The translations under genes and the position numbers were made by a program. 64,000 bases of DNA from Deinococcus terrestris (lineage in GTDB: Bacteria; Deinococcota; Deinococci; Deinococcales; Deinococcaceae): the NCBI RefSeq assembly GCF_009377345.1, contig NZ_WBSL01000001.1:867001-931000 (forward strand), written 5' to 3'. Numbering within the stretch: the first letter of the stretch is position 1; the number at the start of each line of letters is the position of its first letter. The notes beneath the pieces were generated by a model, which had not been told where the DNA came from, ran no database searches, and was given only the letters and a program-made list of their open reading frames with translations. Below are positions 27,711 through 46,065 of the stretch, one piece after another.

Positions 27711-29090
27711 ATGACCCCGTCCCCCACCGATTCGGCCCAGACCGACCTCGCCGCCCTGCTCGACCGCGAAGGGGCCGAGCGCGAACTGTTCGACCTGCTG
27801 CGGATTCCCTCCGTCAGCGCCGACCCGGCTTACAAGGCCGACATGACGCGGGCCGCCGAGTTCCTGCAACGGAAGCTGGCGTCGCTGGGCTTCACGGCAC
27901 GGGTGGACGCGACCGCCGGGCATCCCCTCGTGTACGCCGAACGCCAGAACGTCCCCGGCCAGCCCACCGTGCTGATCTACGGGCACTACGACGTGCAGCC
28001 GGAAGCCCCGCTGGAGGAGTGGACCACGCCCCCCTTCGAGCCCACCGTGCGGGACGGGCGCATCTACGCCCGCGGCTCCACCGACGACAAGGGGCAGGCC
28101 TACGCCCACGTGCGCGGGGTCGAGCTGCTGCTCTCGCAGGGCGAGCTGCCCGTGAACGTCAAGTTCCTGCTGGAGGGCGAGGAGGAGGTCGGCAGCCCCA
28201 ACCTCGAACCCTACCTGCGCGAGCACGCCGACGAGCTGAAGGCCGACGTGATCGTCATTTCCGACGGCAGCCGCTTTGCGCCCGACGTGCCCACCGTGAC
28301 CTACGGCCTGCGTGGGCTGAGCTACGTGGAGATTCACGTGCAGGGGGCCAACCGCGACCTGCACTCGGGGTCCTACGGCGGGGCCGCGCCCAACCCGATC
28401 AACGCGCTGGCCGAGATTATCGCCAAGTTGAAGGACGACCAGGGCCGCGTGACCATCCCCGGCTTCTACGACGGGGTAGAGGAACTGACCGGGGAGGAGC
28501 GCGAAATGTGGGCGCGGCTGCCGCACTCGGACGAGGAGTTCGCCGCCTCCATCGGCGTCCCGGCCCTGCCCGGCGAGGCGGGCTATTCCACCCTGGAGCG
28601 GCTGTGGGCGCGGCCCACGCTGGACGTGAACGGCATCTGGGGCGGCTACCAGGGCGAGGGCAGCAAGACGGTGATTCCGGCCAGGGCGGGCGCGAAGGTG
28701 TCCATGCGGCTGGTGCCCGGCCAGGACCCCGAGCGGATCACGCGGCTGATTCAGGAGTACGTGCCTACCATAGCCCCTGCTGGAGTCACGGCGGAGGTGC
28801 GGGCGCACCACGGCGGGCAGCCCGTCAAGGTGGACCTGGATTCGCCCTACGTGAAGGCCGCCGACCGCGCCCTGACCCGCGTGTACGGCAAGCCCGCTGC
28901 CTTCGGGCGCACGGGCGGGAGCATCCCCATCGTGGCGGCCTTCCGGTCGCTGCTGGGCGCCCCCGTGCTGCTCGTCGACTTCGGCCTGAACGAGGACGCG
29001 CCCCACTCGCCCAACGAGAGCTTCGCCGTGGAGGACTACCACAACGGGATTCTGACGAGCGCCTACCTGTTGCAGGAGCTGGCGGAGTGA
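27711..29090 (+). CDS. M20-family metallopeptidase (dipeptidase)
   Basis: The 459-residue cytoplasmic zinc peptidase has the metal ligands in [10 protein letters not shown] near 90, the Asp in RGSTDDKGQ near 124, and the catalytic Glu in LEGEEEVGS near 158. A lid/dimerisation domain lies in the middle and a final metal His in [10 protein letters not shown] near 434. This matches M20 dipeptidases of the carnosinase/CNDP group. ATG 27711 is chosen for the TATCAT box and family N-terminus; the upstream in-frame extension is not conserved-looking. Confidence 0.92.
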   Translation: MTPSPTDSAQTDLAALLDREGAERELFDLLRIPSVSADPAYKADMTRAAEFLQRKLASLGFTARVDATAGHPLVYAERQNVPGQPTVLIYGHYDVQPEAPLEEWTTPPFEPTVRDGRIYARGSTDDKGQAYAHVRGVELLLSQGELPVNVKFLLEGEEEVGSPNLEPYLREHADELKADVIVISDGSRFAPDVPTVTYGLRGLSYVEIHVQGANRDLHSGSYGGAAPNPINALAEIIAKLKDDQGRVTIPGFYDGVEELTGEEREMWARLPHSDEEFAASIGVPALPGEAGYSTLERLWARPTLDVNGIWGGYQGEGSKTVIPARAGAKVSMRLVPGQDPERITRLIQEYVPTIAPAGVTAEVRAHHGGQPVKVDLDSPYVKAADRALTRVYGKPAAFGRTGGSIPIVAAFRSLLGAPVLLVDFGLNEDAPHSPNESFAVEDYHNGILTSAYLLQELAE

Positions 29091-29148
29091 GGGGAGGCGG
29101 GGCCACACTCTCCCCCGTCCGGTTGCTCACGCTGTCTCCAAATCACCC

Positions 29149-29721
29149 ATGCGCCTAGGCTTTCTCGCCTCCCACGGCGGCAGCGCGGCTCGCTTCCTGG
29201 CGGGGGCCTGCCAGGAGGAGCGGCTGAGCGCCGTGCCCGTCGCCCTCGCCAGCAACAACAGCAGTAGCCCCGCGCTGGCGTGGGCGCGGGAGGCGGGGCT
29301 GGCGGCGGCGCACCTCAGCGCGGCGCGGCACCCGGACCCGGACGCACTTGACGCGGCGATCCTGGCCTTCCTGCGGGGAGCGGGGGTGGACACGCTGGTC
29401 CTCAGCGGCTACATGAAAGCGCTGGGGCCACGGGTGCTGGACGCTTACGCGGGGCGGGTGCTGAACATCCACCCCAGCCTGCTGCCCCGGCACGGCGGGC
29501 GCGGCATGTACGGCGACCGGGTCCACGCGGCGGTGCTGGCCTCGGGGGACGCGGAGTCGGGCGCGACCGTCCACCTCGTCACGGCGGGCATCGACGAGGG
29601 GCCGGTGCTGGCGCAGTCAAGGGTGCCCGTGCTGCCCGGCGACACGCTGGAGAGCCTCAAGGCCCGCGTGCAGGCGGTGGAGGGCGCGCTGCTGCTCTCG
29701 GCGCTGCGGGAGTTGGGATGA
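29149..29721 (+). CDS. purN: Phosphoribosylglycinamide formyltransferase
   Basis: PurN transfers a formyl group from 10-formyl-tetrahydrofolate to GAR, the third step of purine synthesis. The 190-residue protein has SNNSSSPAL in the phosphate region, the catalytic Asn and His in LNIHPSLLP near residue 104, and the Asp in [11 protein letters not shown] near 144. The length is slightly shorter than E. coli PurN (212). The N-terminal GSAARF replaces the more usual GSNLQ. Its stop overlaps the next gene's ATG (ATGA). Confidence 0.88.
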   Translation: MRLGFLASHGGSAARFLAGACQEERLSAVPVALASNNSSSPALAWAREAGLAAAHLSAARHPDPDALDAAILAFLRGAGVDTLVLSGYMKALGPRVLDAYAGRVLNIHPSLLPRHGGRGMYGDRVHAAVLASGDAESGATVHLVTAGIDEGPVLAQSRVPVLPGDTLESLKARVQAVEGALLLSALRELG

Positions 29722-30269
29722 AACGGAAAGTCTTTGACCTGCGCCCGTGGTCCCGTGCCCTGCGCCACACCCAGACCATGCTCCACATCCCCGGCTTCGC
29801 CATCGTGGACTTCACCGCCCACGAGGTCGGGCGCGTGCTGGACGTGCTCTTCGGAAGCCGCACCGTCCGCATTCTTGACCACGGCTTTCGCTGGGTGCGC
29901 GTTCATCCGACGGGCACGGGCGAGGGCACGCTCGGCGACGCCCTGACCGCCATGCTGGACGCCTTGGGTCAGGTCCGGCAGCTCTACGTGGACATTCACG
30001 GGGGCGAGGGAATCGGGGAGGGCGGTCTGCCCTGGTGCGACGACCTCTATCTGGACGTGATCGCGGACTGGACCCCGGACGGGCGCGTCACCGAGACGCA
30101 CATCATCGACGGCGACGAGTTGGAGGACGCAGTGCGGGCCGGGCTGGTGACCCCCGCTCTGGCAGAGGCGGCGTGGTCACACGCGCGGACGGTGGAGGCA
30201 GCGCTGCGGGCGGGAACGTACCCACCCCTGCGGGTGATGACCGACTATCTGCGCGACCCCTATACCTGA
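29718..30269 (+). CDS. DUF402-domain protein
   Basis: The 183-residue soluble protein has the DUF402-type beta-rich core with [14 protein letters not shown] near 73 and conserved acidic residues in [13 protein letters not shown] near 106-118 and [15 protein letters not shown] near 130. DUF402 proteins include nucleoside-phosphate or diphosphate hydrolases and FomD; the acidic cluster may bind divalent metal. The substrate is unknown. The ATG overlaps the purN stop, so a nucleotide-linked role is plausible but unproven. Confidence 0.78.
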   Translation: MKRKVFDLRPWSRALRHTQTMLHIPGFAIVDFTAHEVGRVLDVLFGSRTVRILDHGFRWVRVHPTGTGEGTLGDALTAMLDALGQVRQLYVDIHGGEGIGEGGLPWCDDLYLDVIADWTPDGRVTETHIIDGDELEDAVRAGLVTPALAEAAWSHARTVEAALRAGTYPPLRVMTDYLRDPYT

Positions 30270-30282
30270 ACCCTGGCCAGGT

Positions 30283-30311
30283 TTGCATTTCGTGCCCTGA
30301 CCCGCTAATCT
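30283..30311 (+). promoter_or_regulatory. Promoter of tRNA-Ser
   Basis: TTGCAT (30283-30288), exactly 17 nt, then TAATCT (30306-30311). The tRNA begins 11 nt later. Confidence 0.75.
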
Positions 30312-30312
30312 T

Positions 30313-30411
<99 letters not shown>

Positions 30412-30497
30412 GCAGAGAAAAGGAGTGCCGCAGCCCTTGGTTGCGGCCTTTTTCGTGGGCACCCGTGGCCCCGGACGCGACGCCGGAATATGACAGC

Positions 30498-30905
30498 ATG
30501 GCCGACATGCTGCTGACCCTGTTGCTGTGGCTGCCCGCCTTGCTGCTGCTGGCGTTCGGCGCAGCGGGGCTGGCCGCGCTGGGCGAGCGCTCGCGCACCG
30601 GGTCACCCTCGGCGGGGTGGCGGGCGGCGACGTGGCTGGTGACGGCGGCGGCCTGCGGGCCGGTGGCCTGGGCGGCGCTGGACGCGGCCCTGGGAGGCAC
30701 TGGGGTCATCACGAACACCACCCCCCTTCTGCTCCTGCTGGCGCTCAGCGGGGCACTGTACCTGCCTGCCGCCCGGCGAACCCGGCGGGAACGCGGCGGA
30801 CGGCCCACCCGCGGCGTGCTGCTGTGGCCGCCCGCGTTCCTGCTGCTGCTGTTGCCCTGGGCCGGGGAAGTGCTCAGCGTGCTGCTGGGCCTGCTTCCGG
30901 GTTGA
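30498..30905 (+). CDS. Small membrane protein, uncharacterised
   Basis: The 135-residue protein has about four hydrophobic segments: [20 protein letters not shown] near the start, and segments near 45-65, 72-90 and 110-130, with an Arg-rich loop between the last two. No family is recognised. ATG 30498 is chosen over the in-frame ATG at 30507 without a strong ribosome-site argument. Its 3' end overlaps the convergent MFS gene by 32 nt, so the two transcripts can pair. Confidence 0.6.
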   Translation: MADMLLTLLLWLPALLLLAFGAAGLAALGERSRTGSPSAGWRAATWLVTAAACGPVAWAALDAALGGTGVITNTTPLLLLLALSGALYLPAARRTRRERGGRPTRGVLLWPPAFLLLLLPWAGEVLSVLLGLLPG

Positions 30906-32083
30906 CGCCCCGCCCCGCTCGCCACGCGCTCCACAGGGGCAGTACCGCCAGCACTGCGCAGCCGTAGGCCAGCACCGGAAAGCCTGTCCGCGCGATGACT
31001 AGGCCGCCCAGCAGGGTTCCGGCCCCGGCGGCCACGTACCCCAACCCATCGGTGACGCCCTGCGCGGCCGGGTGGCGCGAGAGGGCCTTGCTCCCCGACA
31101 CGAAGGCCAGATTCCACCCCAGCCCCAGCACGAACATGCTGACGCCCAGCCACGCGGTCCCCGGCAGGGTCGCGGTGAGGGCCGCCGCCGCCAGCAGAGC
31201 CGAGCCACCCACGTACCCCACCCGCACCCCCAGACGATCGATCAGCGGCCCGGTCAGCCAGCCGAAGCCGAACATCCCCACGATGTGACCCGAGATCAGC
31301 GCGGCGACCCCGGCGTGGTCCACGCCCATCTCGTGGGCGCGGTGGGGGGTCAGGCTCATTAAAGTGACCATCAGGCCCTGCGCGGTGGCGAGGGCGAGGG
31401 CGGTCGAGCGCACGCCCGGCAGCCGGAAGGTGGCGGCGAGGTTGGGCCGCCCTCCCGCCACCCGCTGCGCCGGACCGGTCACCGGACGCCACCCCACCAT
31501 CAGGAGGGCGGCCACCCCCAGCAGCCCGCCGCCGACCAGCCACCCGGCGACCTCCGGGGTGGTCCCCAGGCGCTCGCCCAGCCGCTCTACCCCGCCGGAA
31601 AAGCCGGTCATCAGCAGCGACCCTGCCACGCTCATCAGCATCAGGAGGCCCAGGGCCGTACCCCGGCGCGAGTCGGGCACACTCTCGGCGGCGGCGTAGC
31701 GGGCCTGCTGGTAACCGCCCTGCGCCGCGCCCATCAGCGAGGCCCCCAGCAGGAAGACGGGGAGAAGGCCCGCCCGCGCCCCCGCGAAGCCCAACCCCGC
31801 ACCCACGGCCCCCAGCGCGAAGGCCGAGGCCAGCCCCACCCGCCGCCCCCGCGAGAGCATCAGCGCTCCGAACAATCCCGCCGAGAGCGCTGCCGACGCG
31901 CTGATCAGGGTGGCGGGCAGGCCGATCAAGGACTCGAAGCCGAGGTTGCCCACCACCAGCGCCGCGAGGATGGTGCTGACCGTGGTGGCCCCGGTCGCCA
32001 GTGCCTGGGCCACGTACAGGGGAAACAGCCGCCCCAGCGAGAAGACGGGAGCGGCGGCGGGGACAGCGGCGGTGGCGGGCGGC

Positions 32084-32091
<8 letters not shown>
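30874..32091 (-). CDS. MFS transporter
   Basis: The 405-residue protein has about twelve hydrophobic segments in two halves and the loop between segments 2 and 3 typical of major facilitators ([17 protein letters not shown]). A second-half copy is seen in [15 protein letters not shown]. It is a proton-linked exporter or symporter of unknown substrate. GTG 32091 overlaps the stop of the B12-binding gene by 8 nt, so the two share an operon. The 3' end overlaps the small membrane-protein gene on the other strand. Confidence 0.88.
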
Positions 32092-32503
<412 letters not shown>

Positions 32504-32610
32504 AGTTGGGTGTTCCTCCTCAAAAAAACGGCTCTTGCCGCGCATTGTAGCCGCCGGGGGCGTGCGAAGGGGTTCAGGCGAGGATCACCCCTGCAATTCA
32601 GACTGGGCAG

Positions 32611-33726
<1,116 letters not shown>

Positions 33727-33735
33727 GGCGGGAAC

Positions 33736-35178
<1,443 letters not shown>

Positions 35179-35265
35179 ATGGGGGCCATGTTACGAGAGC
35201 GGGGCGGGAGACGGGGCGGGGACGGCCCTGCCGTAGATTCGTCCGCGCCCTGTCCCGCCCCCTGG

Positions 35266-35271
35266 TACGCT
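35266..35271 (+). promoter_or_regulatory. Putative -10 box, leaderless secreted-protein gene
   Basis: TACGCT, then 7 nt, then ATG 35279. Confidence 0.45.
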
Positions 35272-35278
35272 CGCCCGC

Positions 35279-35794
35279 ATGACCCGCCGCGCCGCCGTGA
35301 CCTGCCTCGCCCTGCTGACCGGGGGCGCCTGTGCCCAGTTCGCCCCGACGACGCCGGTGCCCAGCCCGTACCTGTTCGTCCAGCCTATTCCCAACCAGCC
35401 CGACCTCGACCTGAACGGCGAGTACATCGGGCGCCTGCGGGGGTACAACAACCAGACCGGGCTGCTGGACATTCAGGTCACCGTAAGGGGCCACGAGGTA
35501 ACCGCGACGGTCGTCAGCCGGGCGCTGAAGCAGACCTTTCAGGCCAGCGGCACCCGCAGCATCTTCCGCGCCAGCCCCGTCACCGTCAATCTGGTGGGAC
35601 AGAGCGGGCAGGGCAGCGCCTGCGAGGGCAGCTTCACGGAGCTGTATCAGGTCAACGTGACCTTCGTCCGGGCCAGCGAGCTGAGCGGCGAAGGCGGGCG
35701 CGGCTCCATTCAGCGGATGATCTGCGACAGCGTGACGCGGCAGTTTCGCCCCGACCCCCAGAACAGCGGCGAACTGGAGGTGGCGCGGAAGTAA
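35279..35794 (+). CDS. Secreted protein, uncharacterised
   Basis: The 171-residue protein has a signal peptide (RRAAVTCLALLTGGACA) with cleavage probably before QFAP. The mature part is beta-rich (LLDIQVTVRGHEVTATVVS) with two cysteines, in GSACEGSF and RMICDSV, that could form a disulfide. There are no lipobox, enzyme motifs or family that I recognise. It is a leaderless single-gene unit between gltX and a flavin reductase, probably located in the envelope. Confidence 0.7.
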   Translation: MTRRAAVTCLALLTGGACAQFAPTTPVPSPYLFVQPIPNQPDLDLNGEYIGRLRGYNNQTGLLDIQVTVRGHEVTATVVSRALKQTFQASGTRSIFRASPVTVNLVGQSGQGSACEGSFTELYQVNVTFVRASELSGEGGRGSIQRMICDSVTRQFRPDPQNSGELEVARK

Positions 35795-35806
35795 GGCCCG
35801 GCCGCC

Positions 35807-35812
35807 TATCCT
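35807..35812 (+). promoter_or_regulatory. Putative -10 box, leaderless flavin reductase gene
   Basis: TATCCT, then 7 nt, then ATG 35820. Confidence 0.45.
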
Positions 35813-35819
35813 CGGGGCC

Positions 35820-36355
35820 ATGCTCTCGGCCCAGACCACCCGCTTTTTCGGCTACTACCCCGGCACCGTCGCCCTCGTGACCGCCGAACACGCGGGGACG
35901 CGCAACCTGCTCAGCGTGGGCTGGCACACGGCCCTCAGCGCCGAGCCGCCGCTGTACGGGGTGGCGGTGGGGCGGGAGCGGGCCACCCATCCCCTCATCC
36001 TGGGAAGTGGGCGCTTTGGGGTGAACTTCCTGCCCTTCGCGGCGGCGCGGGCGGTGCAGGGGGCGGGGGTGCTGAGCTTGCATGACCTGGGCCTGCACGG
36101 CGGCGGGGACAAATTCGCGCGGCTGGGGCTGGAGACGCTGCCGGATGCACCGCTGGCCCTCGCCGGGGCCTACCTGCACTACACCTGCGAGGTGATGGAG
36201 GTGGTGCCGACCGGCGACCACGACCTCTTCGTGGGGCGGGTGATGGGGGTGCGGTACGACCCGGCGACGTACGACGACTCCGGGCTGTTCGCGGGCGAGG
36301 CCGCCGTGTACCTCGGCCGCAGCGCCTACGTGACGACGACGCGGGAGCGGGTGGC

Positions 36356-36383
<28 letters not shown>
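35820..36383 (+). CDS. Flavin reductase-like FMN-binding protein
   Basis: The 187-residue split-barrel protein of the flavin reductase/FMN-binding superfamily opens with FFGYYPGTVALVTA. The segments LLSVGWHTALSAEPPLYGVAV and SGRFGVNFLP follow, corresponding to the FMN-contact strands. A later THPLIL and HDLFVGRV fit the same fold. Such proteins reduce flavins for partner oxygenases or act as FMN oxidoreductases. No partner is adjacent. Its 3' end overlaps the convergent mutL by 28 nt. Confidence 0.85.
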
Positions 36384-38017
<1,634 letters not shown>

Positions 38018-38858
38018 TTAAGTGACCAGATTTTCGATGAATGTATTAGGTGGCAGCCCAAAAACAAATCTTTCTGCGGTCGAGAATAAGTTGTGGTTGA
38101 TGTCTATCGCTGCACGCTTATCTCTAGAGTGAAGGTGCATACCATCGCGTTCCAAGAATTCAGGATACCGCTCCTTTCTCAAAAGCTGTATGCAAATTTT
38201 GGGACTTAATGGGTAGTAAACAACTTCTTTTACGCCATTTTGGCTGTAGATAATAACGGGGTTATCCGAAGTCAAAAACGGAGTTTGCGATTTATTGACT
38301 AAAACCATCCAATAAAACTCAGAGACTAGTTCCTCACACATGTCGGCTCCCCCTGTTTTAGGATCAAACATCATCTTTACTATGTGGAAACTGTAGTCTT
38401 TTGGTTCTGGTATAAAGTTTTTAAGCTTCGAATCCTGACCATGCCTGCTCTCTATATAACTCAACCATGATCTCTCTATCACCTCGTTATATAAATTTCT
38501 AAATCTCGGACTTCTATATATCTGAGTGAACATCATATGTGCCAACCCATATCTAGACTCTTCAATTAAATTGATTTCATTGTCAATCATTTTCAAAACT
38601 GCTTCTGCATGTACAGCATATTTAGACTCAAGTTCAGAAAATAGTTGCTCGATGAAAACCCTTTGATTTTCATCCTCGAAATCCATATGTATTAGAGAGT
38701 TTAAACCACGCTCACCAGCTATTTTATTGATGTTTGCCAAAAATGATCTCTTTTTTTGAAGGTCGTATGCCGTAATTTGACCTCTACTGTTGGCGAAACG
38801 TCGCAGGTAGAATTTTGGCACATAATGATGGAAACTCCCCATCAAATTTTTCGCCCAA

Positions 38859-38866
<8 letters not shown>
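38018..38866 (-). CDS. AT-rich DUF4238-type gene between mutS and mutL (probable horizontal acquisition)
   Basis: The 282-residue protein has the DUF4238 pattern: SFHHYVPKFYLRRFAN near residue 12, an all-helical middle with AHMMFTQIYRSPRFRN, then FLTSDNPVIIYS near 195 and PLSPKICIQLL near 218. The function of this family is not established. Hand counts of two lines give about 32 and 40 percent GC against roughly 70 percent around it, and it uses AAA, ATA and TTA codons rare in its neighbours. ATG 38866 overlaps the mutS stop; ATG 38842 may be the family start. Its TAA abuts the mutL ATG. It must be transcribed with mutS. Confidence 0.85.
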
Positions 38867-41384
<2,518 letters not shown>

Positions 41385-41390
41385 GCGCCG

Positions 41391-41418
41391 AGCATAGCGC
41401 AGGGCATTCTGTTGTCAG
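41391..41418 (-). promoter_or_regulatory. mutS promoter
   Basis: On the minus strand CTGACA (41413-41418), 16 nt, then TATGCT (41391-41396), then 6 nt to the GTG; transcription is expected to be leaderless. Confidence 0.6.
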
Positions 41419-41426
41419 CGGAATAC
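41410..41426. promoter_or_regulatory. RDRM-like site at the mutS promoter
   Basis: TGTTGTCAGCGGAATAC matches the Deinococcus radiation/desiccation response motif TTATGTCATTGACATAA at 10 of 17 positions and overlaps the -35 box. The arms are imperfectly palindromic, so this is tentative. Confidence 0.35.
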
Positions 41427-41449
41427 AGGTCGCGTTTGGGAGAGGGAGA

Positions 41450-41475
41450 AGGAAAAGCCGCCCCGCGTGGGGGCG
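41450..41475 (-). terminator. Intrinsic terminator of the lipoprotein gene
   Basis: CGCCCC and GGGGCG form a 6-bp stem with a 5-nt loop; on the minus strand it continues into GCTTTTCCTT. It separates the lipoprotein gene from mutS. Confidence 0.75.
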
Positions 41476-41494
41476 ACTTCGTGGCAGAAGGGGT

Positions 41495-42274
41495 TCAGCG
41501 GCCCAGGAAGGTGGGCTTGGGCAGTTTGGACTTGAGGCTCAGGCCGGTCAAGTCCGCGTCTAAGAAGACCCAGTTGTCGGACGAGAAGCTGCCCGAGACG
41601 GCGCTGACGGTATAGACGCCGGTCGCCTCGTCGCCGGTGACGGCGAGCTGCACCTTGTTCCAACCCTTGCCCAACCGCAGATCAGTCTGCACTGTGAGGC
41701 GCTCGCCTTCCACGGTGCAGGTCCGGTTGCCTTTCAGGGTGACGCTACGGTCAACGTAGGTCAGCCCGCCGAAGCTGAACGTCAGCCTGCCTTGCCCAGG
41801 CGTCCCGTCAAGCGACAGAGTGGCAGGCTGAACAGCGCCGTCCTTGCCCGCGTCCACCTCCACGAGCAGCGAGGTGCTGCGGACCGATCTGTCGCTGAGC
41901 GTGATCTGCGGCAGGCAATCGGCGGCGAAGTCGTAGTCCTCCGGCAGGGCACCGAACAGGTCCGTGTCAATCGCGCTGAGCTGCGCCGCCGTGGGCGTGG
42001 GCAGCGTCAGGACGAATTTGCCGTCCGCCGTCAGGGTTCCCGTCGTGGCAGGTTGCCCCGTCAGCCCGTCCTCACCGACGAGGTATCCGCGCACACTGCC
42101 CGCCCCGCCCGTCCACGGCCCCGTCGTGAGGCGGAAAGAGGTCGCCGTCTCCGTGAAGCTGCCCTCCACGACGGTGCCGGAGAGCGCAGCCAGGGAGCTG
42201 GGCGCGGGAGTCTGATTACAGGCGGCCAGCAGCAGGCCAGTCGAGGCCAGGGTTAACACGGCAAAGTTTTTCAT
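41495..42274 (-). CDS. Lipoprotein, uncharacterised
   Basis: The 259-residue protein has a lipoprotein signal peptide ending in GLLLAACNQ (Cys near 19). The mature part is Thr/Ser-rich and beta-structured, with repeated SxxLxV and TFSFGGLTY-like strands and two further cysteines, in ADCLPQ and RTCTVEG. It has no enzymatic motif or known family. It probably sits on the cell envelope as a binding or structural protein. It is followed by a good terminator and appears to be a single-gene unit. Confidence 0.75.
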   Translation of the reverse strand: MKNFAVLTLASTGLLLAACNQTPAPSSLAALSGTVVEGSFTETATSFRLTTGPWTGGAGSVRGYLVGEDGLTGQPATTGTLTADGKFVLTLPTPTAAQLSAIDTDLFGALPEDYDFAADCLPQITLSDRSVRSTSLLVEVDAGKDGAVQPATLSLDGTPGQGRLTFSFGGLTYVDRSVTLKGNRTCTVEGERLTVQTDLRLGKGWNKVQLAVTGDEATGVYTVSAVSGSFSSDNWVFLDADLTGLSLKSKLPKPTFLGR

Positions 42275-42349
42275 GACCCCCGCACCGTAACCCTCTTCAG
42301 CTCAGTCCACAAGCAGAGTTGACGGCTCCGCTCTCGCCCGTCCCCACCC

Positions 42350-42469
42350 CTACTCGTCGCACCCCAGCGCCCGCAACAGATCGAACTCCGTGATAGCGGG
42401 AATTACCACTGGCCGACCCCGAACCGGCGAGCGACGACGCCCCAACAGCCTGAGCAGCAATACGCGCAT
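42350..42469 (-). CDS. Possible 39-residue small protein
   Basis: The reading frame starts MRVLLLRLLGRRRSPVRGRP and ends LLRALGCDE. AAGGGGGAG lies just upstream of ATG 42469, one of the better ribosome sites in this window. The product would be basic at the N-terminus with two hydrophobic ends. No homology can be judged by eye; an overlapping frame without such a ribosome site was rejected. Confidence 0.4.
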   Translation of the reverse strand: MRVLLLRLLGRRRSPVRGRPVVIPAITEFDLLRALGCDE

Positions 42470-42604
42470 AGCTCCCCCTTCCTGACGGCAACCTGATGAG
42501 GGCCTAAGCCTAGCTCAAGATGCTAGGAATGTCACACCTTCCCCTCTTGGGGTGAGGCGTTGCACCGCGTTCCGGCTGAGCAGAGGTGGGAGGTGGGGGC
42601 GCTC

Positions 42605-42610
42605 TAGCAT
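42605..42610 (+). promoter_or_regulatory. Putative -10 box, leaderless pterin dehydratase gene
   Basis: TAGCAT, then 7 nt, then ATG 42618; this favours 42618 over the in-frame ATG at 42609. Confidence 0.5.
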
Positions 42611-42617
42611 GGGCCGC

Positions 42618-42943
42618 ATGAGCTACCACCCCTATGACCCGCGCATGGCGCACGACGCCAGCCGCAAACTCAGCGACGGAGACGTGCAGGACCTCAAGCC
42701 CGAAGGCTGGTGGGGCAACGACGGCCAGCTTTACCGGGACTTCAAGTTCGGGAGCTACATGGACGGCGTGGACTTCACCCTGCGGATCGCCCGGATGGCT
42801 GAGGAAGCCGGGCACCATCCCGACCTCCACCTCCACTACGCGCGGCTGCGGGTGCGCTACTTCACCCACGACGCGGGCGGCGTAACGATGGCAGACATTG
42901 AGGGGGCGCGGGCCGTGAACCGGCTGTGGGAGGAGGCGCAGGC

Positions 42944-42947
<4 letters not shown>
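42618..42947 (+). CDS. Pterin-4a-carbinolamine dehydratase
   Basis: The 109-residue protein of the PCD/DCoH fold dehydrates the 4a-hydroxypterin formed by pterin-dependent hydroxylases, recycling the cofactor. The family signature is present as EEAGHHPDLHLHYARLRVRY near 63-82 followed by THDAGGVT. The histidines in this block are the catalytic ones. The length is normal for the family. Its TGA overlaps the next start (TTGA), so it is coupled to a thioesterase. No pterin-dependent hydroxylase gene is in the window. Confidence 0.9.
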
Positions 42948-43408
<461 letters not shown>

Positions 43409-43441
43409 CGTGTGGACCGGGGCCTGTGGCGTGTAGAAGAA

Positions 43442-43471
43442 GGTGGGAGACGTTCCAGGACGCCTCCTACC
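43442..43471. terminator. Bidirectional hairpin between thioesterase and LysE genes
   Basis: GGTGGGAG pairs with CTCCTACC (one G-U) and CGT with ACG around a short loop. On the plus strand it is followed by TCCTCTTTCCTTTTT. It is similar to the hairpin at 44171-44198. Confidence 0.7.
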
Positions 43472-43523
43472 TCCTCTTTCCTTTTTCCCATAAGCTCCAG
43501 GCCACCCGCCGCAAGCGCCCCAG

Positions 43524-44141
43524 TCAACGGCTCAGCGCCACCCGCAGCCCCAGCGCCACCATGACGGCGCCGGTCACCCGTTCGAGGGACGCCCGGACGC
43601 GCGGCGAACGCAGACGTGGGGCGAGGGTGCCGATCAGCAGCACGAGCAGGCCCAGCCAGATCACCCCCCAGCCGAAGTGGATTAGCGCCAGGGTCAGCGA
43701 CCGCTCCAGCGCCCCCTCGCCGGGGCGGACGAAGCCGGGCAGCACGGTGAGGTAGAACAGGGCCACCTTGGGGTTGAGCACGTTGGTGGTCAGGCCCTGC
43801 GCGAGGGCGGGGCCGAAGCCCAGGCGGGGGCCGGGCTCCCCGGCAGCCTGCGCCGTGTGCCGGGCCTCGCGCCACGCCCGCACACCGAGGTAAAGCAGGT
43901 AAGCGGCCCCCGCCAGCCGCACGGCCTCGTACAGCGCCGCGCTGCGGGCCAGCAGCACGCTCAGGCCCAGGGCGCTCAGGGCCGCGTGCACGAGCAGCCC
44001 GCTCGTCACCCCCAGCACCGCCCCGAACCCCGCCGGACGCCCCCCCGCCAGCGCCGCCCGCGTCACCAGCGCCGTGTCTGCCCCCGGCGTGACCGTCAGC
44101 AGCAGCGAGAGGCCCGCGAAGGCAAGGAGGGCGGAGTCCAT
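43524..44141 (-). CDS. LysE-family translocator (amino-acid exporter)
   Basis: The 205-residue membrane protein has about six hydrophobic segments and the LysE/RhtB features: a start with LLLTVTPGADTALVTRAALA (family PGP-like turn), then GFGAVLGVTSGLLVHAALS and LNPKVALFYLTVLPGF near 125-140. It exports amino acids or derivatives. TACCCT lies 5 nt before ATG 44141. The gene is flanked on both sides by similar hairpins and stands between the thioesterase and kynurenine genes. Confidence 0.9.
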   Translation of the reverse strand: MDSALLAFAGLSLLLTVTPGADTALVTRAALAGGRPAGFGAVLGVTSGLLVHAALSALGLSVLLARSAALYEAVRLAGAAYLLYLGVRAWREARHTAQAAGEPGPRLGFGPALAQGLTTNVLNPKVALFYLTVLPGFVRPGEGALERSLTLALIHFGWGVIWLGLLVLLIGTLAPRLRSPRVRASLERVTGAVMVALGLRVALSR

Positions 44142-44170
44142 GGCTCAGGGTAACAGGGGGGGAGAGGAAG

Positions 44171-44198
44171 GTGGGAGGCGTCCCAGAACGCCTCCCAC
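44171..44198 (-). terminator. Hairpin after kynU
   Basis: A perfect 11-bp stem GTGGGAGGCGT/ACGCCTCCCAC with a 6-nt loop, 23 bp past the kynU stop. The sequence resembles the hairpin at 43442-43471, so these may be copies of one element. The T-tract is weak. Confidence 0.6.
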
Positions 44199-44220
44199 GC
44201 CCTCCCCTCAGCCCTACGCG

Positions 44221-46052
<1,832 letters not shown>

Positions 46053-46059
46053 GGGAGAG

Positions 46060-46065
46060 AGGCTA
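46060..46065 (-). promoter_or_regulatory. Putative -10 box of the kynBU operon
   Basis: Minus-strand TAGCCT, 7 nt before the kynB ATG. Confidence 0.5.

Larger units (their letters stand above)
42275..42617. other. Intergenic stretch upstream of the pterin dehydratase gene
   Basis: This 343-bp stretch has lower GC than its flanks. It contains a possible 39-codon gene on the minus strand (42350-42469) and the -10 box of the next gene at its right end. Apart from these I see no repeat or RNA gene. Confidence 0.5.

Noticed and set aside
42297..42491. 64-codon minus-strand frame in the gap before the pterin dehydratase gene
   Set aside because: No ribosome site or TANNNT box; the 39-codon frame in another phase has much better start signals.
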